A stretch of DNA of 64,000 nt from the NCBI GenBank assembly GCA_024402475.1, contig JAKSTQ010000001.1, positions 1-64,000 of the forward strand. The letters run 5' to 3'. The notes under the pieces are model-generated. The model was given only the letters and a program-made list of their open reading frames with translations, was not told the origin of the DNA and searched no databases. Each line of letters starts with the position of its first letter. Within the stretch, counting starts at the first letter, position 1. The DNA is from Treponema sp. (lineage in GTDB: Bacteria > Spirochaetota > Spirochaetia > Treponematales > Treponemataceae). Shown here piece by piece: positions 55,588-64,000 of the stretch. The position numbers and the translations under genes are program-made.

Positions 55588-58008
55588 TTATAAATCTTTT
55601 GTTTTTACGCAGTAAACTTCAAAGGTTTCTCCTAACCCGCAAAGTTTAGAATGCACCATGCAAAGTTTTCTGAAAAAATTATTTTCAGGATGTTTTTTAC
55701 AGACCGGGAATCGTTCCGGATGATGTCCGGTGATCACAACCTTTTTAACTTTAAATCCTGATAATTTCAGAATCTTATCAAGGTTTGCAGGTTCCCATAA
55801 AGTAAAATGATCTTTAGGAGAATTCTCAAAAAAGCTTTGAGTATTTTTCTTTGCAGAAACTCCACCTGCACTTGGTGTTGAAAATGCAAAAATTCCACCG
55901 CATTTTAATTTTTTATTTACATCAGCAAGAACTTTCTTAAGGTCACGGATGTGTTCAATTACATACCACATTGTAACTGCATCAAATTGTTCAAGCCCAA
56001 ATTCTTTTTTACTGTCAAAATCCAGAAAGGAAGCAACAATTGCCTTAAATCCAAGATTATTATTTACATGAGCAACTGCATCTTCTGCAATATCACAGCC
56101 ATAAGGCTTCCATGAATAATCTTTTGCTGCACTTAAAAATGGTCCGTATGCACATCCAACATCAAGAATTGATTTTTCTTCTGTTTTGCAGCTATTTAAT
56201 TTTGTAATGTTTTTTGCACGAAGCAGACCTGCTTTTTTGATTGATTCAAAATCTTCAAGGTAAGTTTTTCCATACTGCTTTTTATATTCTTCTGCAAAAT
56301 AAGATTTCTGGTATACAACCGAATCAGAATCAGTTGAATATGCAATATAAAGCATTGAATCATTTTTACATCTGCGGAAAGTTCGCTGAACTGTTCTTGC
56401 GGCTACAACGTCATTTTTATTATCTGCATTACGGCAGACAGGACAAAGATATGTTTTTCCGCAGGCAACCTTAAGGATTTTTTCACAAAGATTTGTACTG
56501 TCAGCAAAATATCTGTCCGCAAAGTCCTGTGCAAAAAAATCTTTTTTAGATGCAAATGCTTTTATAAAATATTTTTTTGAGAGATGCTTTTTTGAAAGGG
56601 AATAAAATCCGTGTTTTATACCAAGCTTATGATGATATGCTGTTGTTCCGCAAAGGATAACATTTGTATTTGCCATTAAAGCTTCAAATGCAGTAAATCC
56701 ATAATGTGTAACTACAAGATCATAATCTGCAAGACTGTTTTTTAAGTCAGGAATCTGTTCCATGATTTTAACGCAGCTTGCATCAATTCCTGCAGGATTT
56801 TTTACAACAGCAGTTATATCAAATCCAAAAGACAAAAGGCTGTTGCAGACAATACCTGTAAGGCCGGCAGGATCTTCTCCGCCAAAACAGACAAGCACTT
56901 TGTTAATTTCTTTTTTGGAAGTTCGCTGTGCCCTGATATTACCAGGGCGTTCAATTCCACCTGCAAGAGTCTGGTTTAAAATTCTTTTTTTTAGTGAAGG
57001 AATTACATCAATTGAATAATCAGCTTTTTTATAAAAATCCGAGCCTTCATCAAGAGCGGCAACCGTTCCAAGACAAGACCATTTTTTATATTCAGCCTCG
57101 TCCATTCTGAATAAATCAGTTACGATAAGGTCATATTCACCTTTTAAAACAGGCTTTGAAATAATTTTTTCCCTGTCAAAATCATCCGGAATATCAACAC
57201 TTAAGTTATCTTCAATAAAAATACAACCGTCAGTCTGCTTTGCAAGATTAAAACATCTTCTTAAATGACCTGTTCCACAGCCTGTTTTTGTACATGGAAC
57301 AAAAAGAATTCTTTTCTGCAAAGAAAGATTATTCTGCAATGCACATGTTATGTCATTTACAGCAAAAGGCGGATTCAAACCGGAATCTTTAAGTTTATGT
57401 ACAATATCTTTTGCCTTAAGATAATCCGCATAAGTATCAACCGTTGTTCTGAAAGAAGGAAAATAATATTTATCGTCTGCTTTCTTAAAAAGACTTTTAA
57501 AATTTTCAGGATGATTGTATAAAGCCGGACCTACATGTTCATGATCATAAGGCAAATCTGTAAGTTCTTTAGCTTTTAGTAATGAAGAAACCTTAAAAAT
57601 TTCAACGCCGCTTCCGTGTGGAAGTCCTGTATAAGTCATGTAGTCATATTCATTGCAATAATTCTGCGAATATTCCTTTAAAAGGTCCTGTGCAGCTTCG
57701 TAAAACAATAATGGATTGTCAGCTGTCCCGCGCATTATGATATCAGCACCGGTTTGTTCTGCCACATTGCAGAATCGTTCAAGTACATCATCGCGGGAAC
57801 CTGCAATAATTTTCCAGCCGCATTTTTGTGCAACAGGTTTTAATTCTTCAAGTGAATCATAATCGCAGGCAACAACATATTCATCACATTCAACTTTATG
57901 CATTGCATCTAAAGTCCATGCAAGCAGTTCTTTTCCGTCAAGTTTGAAAAGTGCTTTTTGAGGAAGTCGGGAACTGGAAAGGCGGCACTGAACTACAAGA
58001 ACATTCAT
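55588..58008 (-). CDS. SpsF/PseG-like/methyltransferase fusion protein
   Basis: An 806-residue three-part fusion. Residues 1-230 are an SpsF/NeuA-like sugar-nucleotide (CMP) transferase (LSSSRLPQKALFKLDGKELL, MRGTADNPL). Residues about 233-510 are a PseG-like GT-B unit (GCGTGHLRRC, CFGGEDPAGLT, THYGFTAFEALM). A CPVC zinc knuckle (522-525) leads to a class I methyltransferase (about 610-760, LDVGCAYGPFLSAAKDY). The usual pathway has these as separate enzymes of pseudaminic-acid-type sugars. GGAG precedes the ATG. It overlaps the upstream gene by 4 bp. Confidence 0.88.
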   Translation of the reverse strand: MNVLVVQCRLSSSRLPQKALFKLDGKELLAWTLDAMHKVECDEYVVACDYDSLEELKPVAQKCGWKIIAGSRDDVLERFCNVAEQTGADIIMRGTADNPLLFYEAAQDLLKEYSQNYCNEYDYMTYTGLPHGSGVEIFKVSSLLKAKELTDLPYDHEHVGPALYNHPENFKSLFKKADDKYYFPSFRTTVDTYADYLKAKDIVHKLKDSGLNPPFAVNDITCALQNNLSLQKRILFVPCTKTGCGTGHLRRCFNLAKQTDGCIFIEDNLSVDIPDDFDREKIISKPVLKGEYDLIVTDLFRMDEAEYKKWSCLGTVAALDEGSDFYKKADYSIDVIPSLKKRILNQTLAGGIERPGNIRAQRTSKKEINKVLVCFGGEDPAGLTGIVCNSLLSFGFDITAVVKNPAGIDASCVKIMEQIPDLKNSLADYDLVVTHYGFTAFEALMANTNVILCGTTAYHHKLGIKHGFYSLSKKHLSKKYFIKAFASKKDFFAQDFADRYFADSTNLCEKILKVACGKTYLCPVCRNADNKNDVVAARTVQRTFRRCKNDSMLYIAYSTDSDSVVYQKSYFAEEYKKQYGKTYLEDFESIKKAGLLRAKNITKLNSCKTEEKSILDVGCAYGPFLSAAKDYSWKPYGCDIAEDAVAHVNNNLGFKAIVASFLDFDSKKEFGLEQFDAVTMWYVIEHIRDLKKVLADVNKKLKCGGIFAFSTPSAGGVSAKKNTQSFFENSPKDHFTLWEPANLDKILKLSGFKVKKVVITGHHPERFPVCKKHPENNFFRKLCMVHSKLCGLGETFEVYCVKTKDL

Positions 58009-58967
58009 TTTTTTCTGCTCCAGCCTGAAACAAGAGAAACCGCATCCTGTGTAAACCTGAATTTATTTAAAGATACCCAGTTACGGGCAAGACCAAAATA
58101 TCTTAAGCCTTCAACAAATCCACAGTTTGCATGACTGATAAATGAGAAAAATGAAGAAACAGGAATTTCTGCATGATCAACTTTATATTTTGCAAGAAGG
58201 TTCTTGATATAAAATCTCATCTGACATTCATTGTTAACGGTTTCTTCAACAGGAAGATTTTCAAGGTAAGAAAAAGAAAGCGCCGGTTCAACCTTAATTT
58301 TTTCACCCCATAACCAGGCACGCATGGAAAGGTCCAGATTCTGCCAGTAAGGAGTTTTAATTGTATGGTCATAACCACCTAACGCAATGAATTTCTTACG
58401 GTTATAAACTCCAACAAAATCATATGGATAAAGAACATTTTCAACTTCGCTGCAGTTAGAAATAAAATCAACTGTAAGCCTTCCCTTTTTTACATCCGGA
58501 ACAGAATAAACAGGAATGGACTGATTCCCGTCAATCATTAATCTTGGCGCAATACAATAAACGTCAGGATTTAAGATTTTCCCCGCAACAAATTTATTCA
58601 TTCCGCCTTTGGCACTGATATGAAAAGTATCGCGGATTACCATAAGGTATTCAGTATTAATCTGACTCATGGCAATATTTATCAGATCGCCGGTTGTAAC
58701 TTCTTCCCTTGGAATAAGGAATTTTACAGTCGGGAACATCTGAACATAATTTTCGATATCGTAGTTAAGTTCATTTGTTTCTATTGAGATAATCGATGTA
58801 AAACCGCTTTCTACAAGTGAGCTGAGGTTGGTCAGCCGTTTATGACTTCCACCGCTATTTAATAGAAGAACAGAAACAGGAAAATCGGAATTACCTTTAT
58901 TTTCCTTGCCGCACATTATTGTCAGGTCAAATTGTTTTTCGTTAAAAATTGTAGGTATAGTATTCAT
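58005..58967 (-). CDS. Glycosyltransferase-like protein
   Basis: About 320 residues from the ATG at 58967, chosen because it limits the overlap with the upstream gene to 26 bp. An N-terminal part resembles GT-A sugar transferases (LLLNSGGSHKRLTNLSSL, then a DTFH-type motif near 130). A later GGYDHTIKTPYWQNLDLSMRAWLWG is like the acceptor region of GT2 proteins. No membrane helix. It is a candidate glycan-assembling enzyme by position in the operon. The family is uncertain. Confidence 0.65.
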   Translation of the reverse strand: MNTIPTIFNEKQFDLTIMCGKENKGNSDFPVSVLLLNSGGSHKRLTNLSSLVESGFTSIISIETNELNYDIENYVQMFPTVKFLIPREEVTTGDLINIAMSQINTEYLMVIRDTFHISAKGGMNKFVAGKILNPDVYCIAPRLMIDGNQSIPVYSVPDVKKGRLTVDFISNCSEVENVLYPYDFVGVYNRKKFIALGGYDHTIKTPYWQNLDLSMRAWLWGEKIKVEPALSFSYLENLPVEETVNNECQMRFYIKNLLAKYKVDHAEIPVSSFFSFISHANCGFVEGLRYFGLARNWVSLNKFRFTQDAVSLVSGWSRKK

Positions 58968-60516
58968 CACAATCCCTGCACTGCTGGCAATAGTTACAAT
59001 CAATGTGTTCTTTAACGATACTGTCATTGCAGGCCCAGACATCTTCCAGGGATGACTCAAACACATTTCCGGTTACATTTTCAAAAAGTGAATCCTTGCA
59101 GCGAACAACATTTCCGTCAGCAAGAATATTCATTTCACGACGAATATGCCAGCAAGGAAGTCTTTCAAGAGGACTTAAATCTGCCGGTTTTTCATCACTC
59201 ATTTTTTTACAGAATGAATCGTATTTCTGGATAACAAAATTTCCGTTACACAAAGAGCTGTCTTTATAGGTTCTGTAGAAAGATTCAAGTTCATCTTCGT
59301 TTACATTCATTCTGACAAACTGAGGATAAACACCAGATGAGAAATATTTTTTTAGCATTGCGATAAAATTCAATGCATCACTTAATTTTTTGCCCGGATG
59401 AATTTTCTGATATGTTTCTTCTGTCATTGCATCAACACTGACAATCCACATAAGTTTTTCATATCCGTTGCAAGTTTTTTCACCGCAGTAAGAAGCAAGT
59501 TCACTAAGACGGAATTCGGCATCAGAAGAAAGCTGTACACCGTTAGTTTCAATCAGTAATGAAAGTCCCGGATTTTTAAGAACTTCAAGAGCAGCATCAA
59601 TAAAGTCAGGATGCAGAAGCGGTTCACCCCAGAGACTTAATCCGATTACAGCATCTTTATTAAAAGCAGCAATCTTTTTTACAAGAACTTTGAATTTTTC
59701 AAGCGACATAGATTCAGGCGAAGAAAATTCAAGCTTTGTGTAAGGAGAATACGGATTATTATCACCTGATTTTTTTTCAAGCTGGATGTTAAAAAAGGCA
59801 GGAACAGTTTTTAAAACAGAAACTTCTTTTGAAGCAATTTTTGTAAGTTCCTGAACATCGCTGCTACCACCTGCTTTTTCATAAAGATTTTTGCAGGCAG
59901 TGAAATTTTCAAGACTATTGCAGCTGAAATTGAACCTGTAAAGCCGCCAGTCAATATTTGAGATTACAGTTTCGATTTCAAATGAGTTAATGTCAGTCTT
60001 AATAAGATTGAAGATTGATTCATCATTAACTGCAGCAGATTTGAATACGTCATCTTTTGTCTTTACAAGGTTTGAAAGAATCTGACAAAGGCCTTTATCA
60101 AGAATTTCACATGCACAACCTTTTGCATAACCGTCAGCAAAAGAATATTCAGCAAGATATTTTGTATGAGTATCGATTAATTCACGGCACAATCCTGTAT
60201 TAATGAACGGAAGACAAGCGTAACTGTACAAAACCGTTGAATAATCATCTTTAGAAGAAAGTTCAGCAAGGACTGCAAATAAATCTTCCTGTGAATAATT
60301 TTTTCTGTTAACACATTCAGCCTTAATACCGCAGGCATTAATTTCTTCCTGAACGAGACTTATATTATCATCTGTACATAAAACAGCAATATTTTTATCT
60401 TCAGTTATGGTATCAGCCCAGTCAAGGGTTCTTGCAAATGCACTTTTACCATTAAATACTTTATCAAACTGATAATCACGGGAATTCCCGGCAAATAAAA
60501 TAATTAAAGATTTCAT
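58942..60516 (-). CDS. Spiro-SPASM protein with altered radical-SAM site
   Basis: From the ATG at 60516 (524 residues). Residues about 1-230 resemble a nucleotidyltransferase-like GT-A fold (ILFAGNSRDYQ, LPFINTGLCRELIDTH). Residues about 240-420 have the radical-SAM barrel with the SLWGEPLLHPD motif, but CxxxCxxC is absent: SGDNNPYSP stands exactly in that place. The C-terminal SPASM region keeps C455, C473, C496 and CNYCQQCRDC (507-516). It fits the spirochaete spiro-SPASM group. It is the first gene of the operon. Confidence 0.85.
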   Translation of the reverse strand: MKSLIILFAGNSRDYQFDKVFNGKSAFARTLDWADTITEDKNIAVLCTDDNISLVQEEINACGIKAECVNRKNYSQEDLFAVLAELSSKDDYSTVLYSYACLPFINTGLCRELIDTHTKYLAEYSFADGYAKGCACEILDKGLCQILSNLVKTKDDVFKSAAVNDESIFNLIKTDINSFEIETVISNIDWRLYRFNFSCNSLENFTACKNLYEKAGGSSDVQELTKIASKEVSVLKTVPAFFNIQLEKKSGDNNPYSPYTKLEFSSPESMSLEKFKVLVKKIAAFNKDAVIGLSLWGEPLLHPDFIDAALEVLKNPGLSLLIETNGVQLSSDAEFRLSELASYCGEKTCNGYEKLMWIVSVDAMTEETYQKIHPGKKLSDALNFIAMLKKYFSSGVYPQFVRMNVNEDELESFYRTYKDSSLCNGNFVIQKYDSFCKKMSDEKPADLSPLERLPCWHIRREMNILADGNVVRCKDSLFENVTGNVFESSLEDVWACNDSIVKEHIDCNYCQQCRDCDEYYTYNF

Positions 60517-60539
60517 CTTTTCAATTGTCGGATTATATG

Positions 60540-60568
60540 TTGAACAAGTTAACCTGATAATATAAAAT
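60540..60568 (+). promoter_or_regulatory. Possible xseA promoter
   Basis: TTGAAC (60540-60545), a 17-bp spacer and TAAAAT (60563-60568) lie immediately before a GAAGGA site and the xseA ATG at 60578. The start would be very close to the gene, so either the -10 is TATAAA/TAATAT slightly upstream or the mRNA is nearly leaderless. The same gap holds TATAAT for the divergent spiro-SPASM gene on the minus strand. Confidence 0.35.
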
Positions 60569-60577
60569 TGAAGGAAC

Positions 60578-61786
60578 ATGGACTTTACCGGCAACGAAAT
60601 CGTATATTCTGTCACTCAGGTTACCCAGACAATTAAAAACCTCCTGGAAGAAAGCTTTCCTACAATAACTCTGGAAGGTGAAATATCAAATTACAGACCA
60701 AATTCTACAGGACACCTTTATTTTACATTAAAGGATGAAAACAGCCAGATCAGTGCCGTAATGTTTGCCAGCAGTGCAAGGTCCCTTACATTCAATGTTG
60801 CAGACGGCAAGAAAGTCCGCTGCAGAGGAAGAATTACTGTATATCCGGCCCGTGGAAACTATCAGATTTTAATTACATCAATGGAACCTGCCGGCGAAGG
60901 CGAAATCCTTTTAATGCTTGAACAGCGCAAGCAGAAACTTGCAGCCCAGGGACTTTTTGACTCTAGCCGAAAACGGTCTTTAAGCCAGTTTCCAAAAACA
61001 ATCGGTGTAGTAACAACTCCTTCTGGAGCCGGATTACGGGACATTCTTCAGATTATCAGAAGAAGAAATCCCTGCGTAAACATAGTAATTTTACCTGCAA
61101 TCGTTCAGGGAGCGGATGCTGCACCAACAATTATCCGTCAGATTGAAAATGCCAACAATTATCACTTGTGCGATACCCTTATCGTTGGTCGCGGCGGCGG
61201 CAGTCTTGAAGACCTTTTACCGTTCTCAGAAGAAGCCGTAGTCCGCGCCGTTGCAGAAAGCCAGATACCGGTTATTTCTGCGGTTGGTCATGAAATTGAC
61301 TGGGCTTTGTGTGATTATGCTGCGGACGTACGTGCGCCGACCCCTTCCGCCGCCGCTGAACTTGCTACAAGCGTTAAAGACGAAATCATAGATTATCTTC
61401 AGAATAAGCAGAACCTTTTTTATTCTGAAATCCGTGCAAAAGTGGATCAGATTAAATTAATGGTAAAAAGTTTTTCACCTGATAATCTTGAACTTAACTT
61501 CAGACAGATTGAACAGCCGCTTTTGCAGCAGTTTGACGACCTTAAAGACGACCTTCTGCGTGGAATGGAAGAACGCCTTAAAGATACCCGCATTCATATA
61601 GAAAAGATGCAGTCCATTCTTAAAGCGTCAGATCCACATCTGATTCTTGACAAAGGCTTTTCAATGGTAAGAGACAAAAAAAACGGTAAATTAATACGAT
61701 CTGGTTCTGATGCCAGTCCTGGAACAGAACTTGAAATTATTCCTGCAAAAGGGAAAATCACAGCGCAAGTAATTACAGCTGAATAA
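60578..61786 (+). CDS. xseA: Exodeoxyribonuclease VII large subunit
   Basis: A 402-residue nuclease subunit with an N-terminal OB-fold DNA-binding domain (YFTLKDENSQISAVMF), the catalytic domain (GVVTTPSGAGLRDILQI, VGRGGGSLEDL, PVISAVGHEIDW) and a long helical region (about 285-345). With XseB it degrades single-stranded DNA from both ends. GAAGGA precedes the ATG. Confidence 0.95.
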   Translation: MDFTGNEIVYSVTQVTQTIKNLLEESFPTITLEGEISNYRPNSTGHLYFTLKDENSQISAVMFASSARSLTFNVADGKKVRCRGRITVYPARGNYQILITSMEPAGEGEILLMLEQRKQKLAAQGLFDSSRKRSLSQFPKTIGVVTTPSGAGLRDILQIIRRRNPCVNIVILPAIVQGADAAPTIIRQIENANNYHLCDTLIVGRGGGSLEDLLPFSEEAVVRAVAESQIPVISAVGHEIDWALCDYAADVRAPTPSAAAELATSVKDEIIDYLQNKQNLFYSEIRAKVDQIKLMVKSFSPDNLELNFRQIEQPLLQQFDDLKDDLLRGMEERLKDTRIHIEKMQSILKASDPHLILDKGFSMVRDKKNGKLIRSGSDASPGTELEIIPAKGKITAQVITAE

Positions 61787-61808
61787 ACAGACTTGGGAGA
61801 AAACAGAT

Positions 61809-62087
61809 ATGAACAATTTTGAAAAAAATCTTGAACGCCTTGAAGAACTCACACAGAAAATTCAAAGCCGCGACATTTCTCTTGAAGAAGCCCTTGCCTC
61901 TTTTGAAGAAGGAATCAAGCTTGCAAAAGGCATGGAAAAAGAAATTGATCGTATAGAAGGCAAAATTGAAATCCTCAAAAACCAGCCTGCTGCAGGAGCT
62001 GATACAACTCCAGAACTTGACCTGTTTGGAGATGCTGACTTAACAAGCGGAACTTCAGGAAAACCTAAGAAAGGTACCCGTCAATGA
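61809..62087 (+). CDS. xseB: Exodeoxyribonuclease VII small subunit
   Basis: A 92-residue partner of XseA. The helical core (FEKNLERLEELTQKIQSRD, SLEEALASFEEGIKLA) is the family signature. The last 25 residues are a low-complexity tail beyond the usual 70-80 residue length. GGGAGA precedes the ATG. It overlaps mutL by 4 bp. Confidence 0.95.
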   Translation: MNNFEKNLERLEELTQKIQSRDISLEEALASFEEGIKLAKGMEKEIDRIEGKIEILKNQPAAGADTTPELDLFGDADLTSGTSGKPKKGTRQ

Positions 62088-63952
62088 GTTCAAGTTCCAG
62101 AATCAAGGTCTTAAGCCCTGAAGTTGCAAGAAAAATTGCAGCAGGAGAAGTTATAGACCGCCCGAATGCAATTGTACGCGAACTTATGGATAATGCCGCT
62201 GATTCAGGTGCTGACAGCGTAACCGTAGAAATTACAGGCGGTGGCATTGATAAAATCCGTGTCATCGACAATGGTTCGGGGCTTACCAAAGAAGACCTTG
62301 AAATAGCCGCAACTCCACATGCCACAAGCAAAATCGTTACAGAAACAGATTTACTTTCCCTTACTACAATGGGATTTCGCGGAGAAGCATTAAGTTCAAT
62401 TGCTGCAGTTTCTAATCTTACAATTACAAGCGGCGAATATAAACTTACTGCAAATGTTTCAGACGGACATAATATCATTCCAAACCAGTCTACAAAAGGC
62501 GCTATTGTTCAATCCGAAAACCTCTTTTTTAATTTCCCTGCACGCAGATTATTTTTAAAACGCCCTGCTACAGAAACAAAAATGTGCCAGCAGACTTTTA
62601 TTGAAAAAGTTCTGCCATTCAACAATATTGCCTTCAGACTTTATATTGACGGCGTTTTAAAATATGACCTTCCAAAAGAAGATTCAATCTTAAAGCGTTT
62701 TGTTAAAGCCATAGATTTAAAAGGACAGAAGGATCTTTTTTATGCAGTGACAAACAAAGCAGCTGATTCTTCCTGGAACTATACTTTGATTTTATGTGAC
62801 CCGGGAGTTTACAGAACTGACCGTAAAGACATCTATGTTTATGTGAATAACCGCCGCGTTACGGAATATTCCCTTATGCAGGCAATTGAATACGGCTGTA
62901 CAGGTTACTTTCCAAACGGAACTCATCCTGTTGCGGCGGTTTTCGTCAACATTGATTCAAGTCTGGTTGACTTTAATATTCATCCTGCAAAAAAAGAAGT
63001 CCGTTTTAAAGACTCAAGTGAACTCCACCATTCAATCAGTTCAACTACAAGAGATTTTTACAAAAACTTTACGCTGCGTGATTTAAGCCTTCTTCAGAAT
63101 AAAAATCAGGAAGAACAGACTTCCGCTGCATATACATCAAGTTTTTTTGAACCTGAAACTTCAGGAGATTACACAAAGAGCCATTCAACTTATCAAACCC
63201 ATTATTTTAAGAACTCAACAAAAGATTATTTTGAATCCCGCAATTCAACTTCTGACATAAAACAGGCTTCAAAACCTGCTGATTTCAGAAGCCAGTTACT
63301 GGATTCAGGTTCAACTTATGCTGCCATTCTTGCAAACCAGGCAAGTCAGGAAAACCAGGAAGAAAAGCCATATGTTGCAGATTCAAAAACAGAAAATGCA
63401 GATAACGACGGCGTAAAATATTTTGGTACCACACAGGGAGTATTTCTCCTTGCAGAAAAAGACAATGTACTTTATTTGATTGACCAGCATGCAGCCCACG
63501 AACGCATACTTTTTGATAAAATCATGGACAATCCTGGCAAAGCACAGAATCTTCTTGTTCCGTATACAATCAATATCAGTGACGAAAGTGATGACAGTTA
63601 TCTTGAATCCATCAAAGAAGAACTGGAACAGCTTTGTTTTAAAATTCACAAAGATGAAAGCGGCAGCTGGATTTTAACATCAGTACATTACAGATGGAAT
63701 TCGTCAGAAGAGGAATTTGTAAAAATGCTTCTTGATGAAAGAGTTCCGCCGGAAAAAATTCTTTACCACATTGCAGCCAGCACAGCATGTAAGGCGGCAA
63801 TAAAAGACGGATATTATCTTGATGAAATAACAGCCAGTGAACTTGCGGCAAAAGCACTCAGGCTTCCTGATCCTCATTGTCCACATGGCCGTCCGGTTTT
63901 CACGGCGTTTACAAAAGACGATTTATTCGCCCTTGTACGCCGTACACAATAA
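62084..63952 (+). CDS. mutL: DNA mismatch repair protein MutL
   Basis: A 622-residue MutL. The N-terminal GHKL ATPase has RELMDNAADSG (catalytic Glu kept), DNGSGL, TSKI and GFRGEALSSI. A variable linker (about 330-440) leads to a C-terminal dimerisation/endonuclease domain with LIDQHAAHERILFD, which matches DQHAxxExxxxE except for a final Asp, and PHCPHGRPVF. This fits the latent-nuclease MutL of bacteria without MutH. It ends 1 bp before the convergent partial gene. Confidence 0.95.
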   Translation: MSSSSRIKVLSPEVARKIAAGEVIDRPNAIVRELMDNAADSGADSVTVEITGGGIDKIRVIDNGSGLTKEDLEIAATPHATSKIVTETDLLSLTTMGFRGEALSSIAAVSNLTITSGEYKLTANVSDGHNIIPNQSTKGAIVQSENLFFNFPARRLFLKRPATETKMCQQTFIEKVLPFNNIAFRLYIDGVLKYDLPKEDSILKRFVKAIDLKGQKDLFYAVTNKAADSSWNYTLILCDPGVYRTDRKDIYVYVNNRRVTEYSLMQAIEYGCTGYFPNGTHPVAAVFVNIDSSLVDFNIHPAKKEVRFKDSSELHHSISSTTRDFYKNFTLRDLSLLQNKNQEEQTSAAYTSSFFEPETSGDYTKSHSTYQTHYFKNSTKDYFESRNSTSDIKQASKPADFRSQLLDSGSTYAAILANQASQENQEEKPYVADSKTENADNDGVKYFGTTQGVFLLAEKDNVLYLIDQHAAHERILFDKIMDNPGKAQNLLVPYTINISDESDDSYLESIKEELEQLCFKIHKDESGSWILTSVHYRWNSSEEEFVKMLLDERVPPEKILYHIAASTACKAAIKDGYYLDEITASELAAKALRLPDPHCPHGRPVFTAFTKDDLFALVRRTQ

Positions 63953-63953
63953 C

Positions 63954-64000
63954 TTACTGTCTTACAGTTGCAAGCAGCTGATCAACCTGAGCTTTCTTAA
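63954..64000 (-). CDS. 3' end of a convergent gene, cut by the window edge
   Basis: On the minus strand a frame ending in TAA at 63954-63956 gives the C terminus KKAQVDQLLATVRQ. Only about 15 codons are in the window, so the product cannot be named. The tight convergence with mutL and amphipathic character support a real gene end. Confidence 0.45.
   Translation of the reverse strand, partial: KKAQVDQLLATVRQ

Noticed and set aside
60517..60615. Upstream extension of the spiro-SPASM gene
   Set aside because: The extra N terminus would run into the xseA start region and the conserved protein begins at MKSLIILF.
1..64000. CRISPR arrays, IS elements or prophage genes
   Set aside because: No spaced repeat arrays, transposase, integrase or phage structural genes were recognised.

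Overview
The window looks like a chromosomal segment of a spirochaete of the Treponema type. The reasons are a FlaA flagellar-sheath gene, a spirochaete-type spiro-SPASM gene, many lipoproteins with short lipoboxes (double-membrane cell), a bacterial RNase P RNA and low-to-moderate GC. The species cannot be fixed from the sequence alone. No prophage, transposase or CRISPR array was seen.

Layout. 1-5.9 kb (minus): rod-shape operon mreB-mreC-mreD-mrdA(PBP2)-rodA behind a clear sigma-70 promoter; the rodA 3' end is duplicated at the left edge. 5.9-8.3 kb: TPR membrane protein, RNase P RNA (rnpB) and a coiled-coil/zinc-ribbon protein with a very acidic tail. 8.3-14.5 kb (minus): cysteine-cluster protein, metallo-beta-lactamase-fold hydrolase, mltG, dnaG and rpoD, closed by a terminator. 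14.6-14.75 kb: tRNA-Tyr and tRNA-Thr. 14.9-27 kb: housekeeping genes (glgA, SPFH protein, pcnB-like, thiN, cca, trpS, chemotaxis receptor, folC, alr). 27.1-29.6 kb: a lipoprotein and thrC.

29.7-41.5 kb (plus) is a tightly overlapping seven-gene block that is visibly more AT-rich than its surroundings: TPR lipoprotein, TolC-like protein, adaptor lipoprotein, two Ig-like (SbsA/Big_5-like) lipoproteins and two divergent RND permeases. It reads as one envelope-spanning export machine with unusual extra lipoproteins and altered proton-relay residues. It is followed by an rRNA methyltransferase with what looks like a leaderless promoter.

42.7-51.1 kb: rpmE, rho, bactofilin, HU, rpsT, a small zinc-ribbon protein, a gene remnant, plsC, a DinG-type helicase, tRNA-Glu and a RelA/SpoT-TPR fusion. 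51.2-60.5 kb (minus): flaA on its own promoter, and upstream of it a six-gene overlapping operon. In transcription order this is the spiro-SPASM protein (radical-SAM cysteines replaced), a glycosyltransferase-like protein, an SpsF/PseG-like/methyltransferase fusion, an ATP-grasp protein, an amidase and a GerMN-like protein. I infer a nonulosonic-acid-like surface or flagellar glycan pathway; this is the most interesting locus. 60.6-64 kb (plus): xseA-xseB-mutL, then the 3' end of a convergent gene cut by the window edge.
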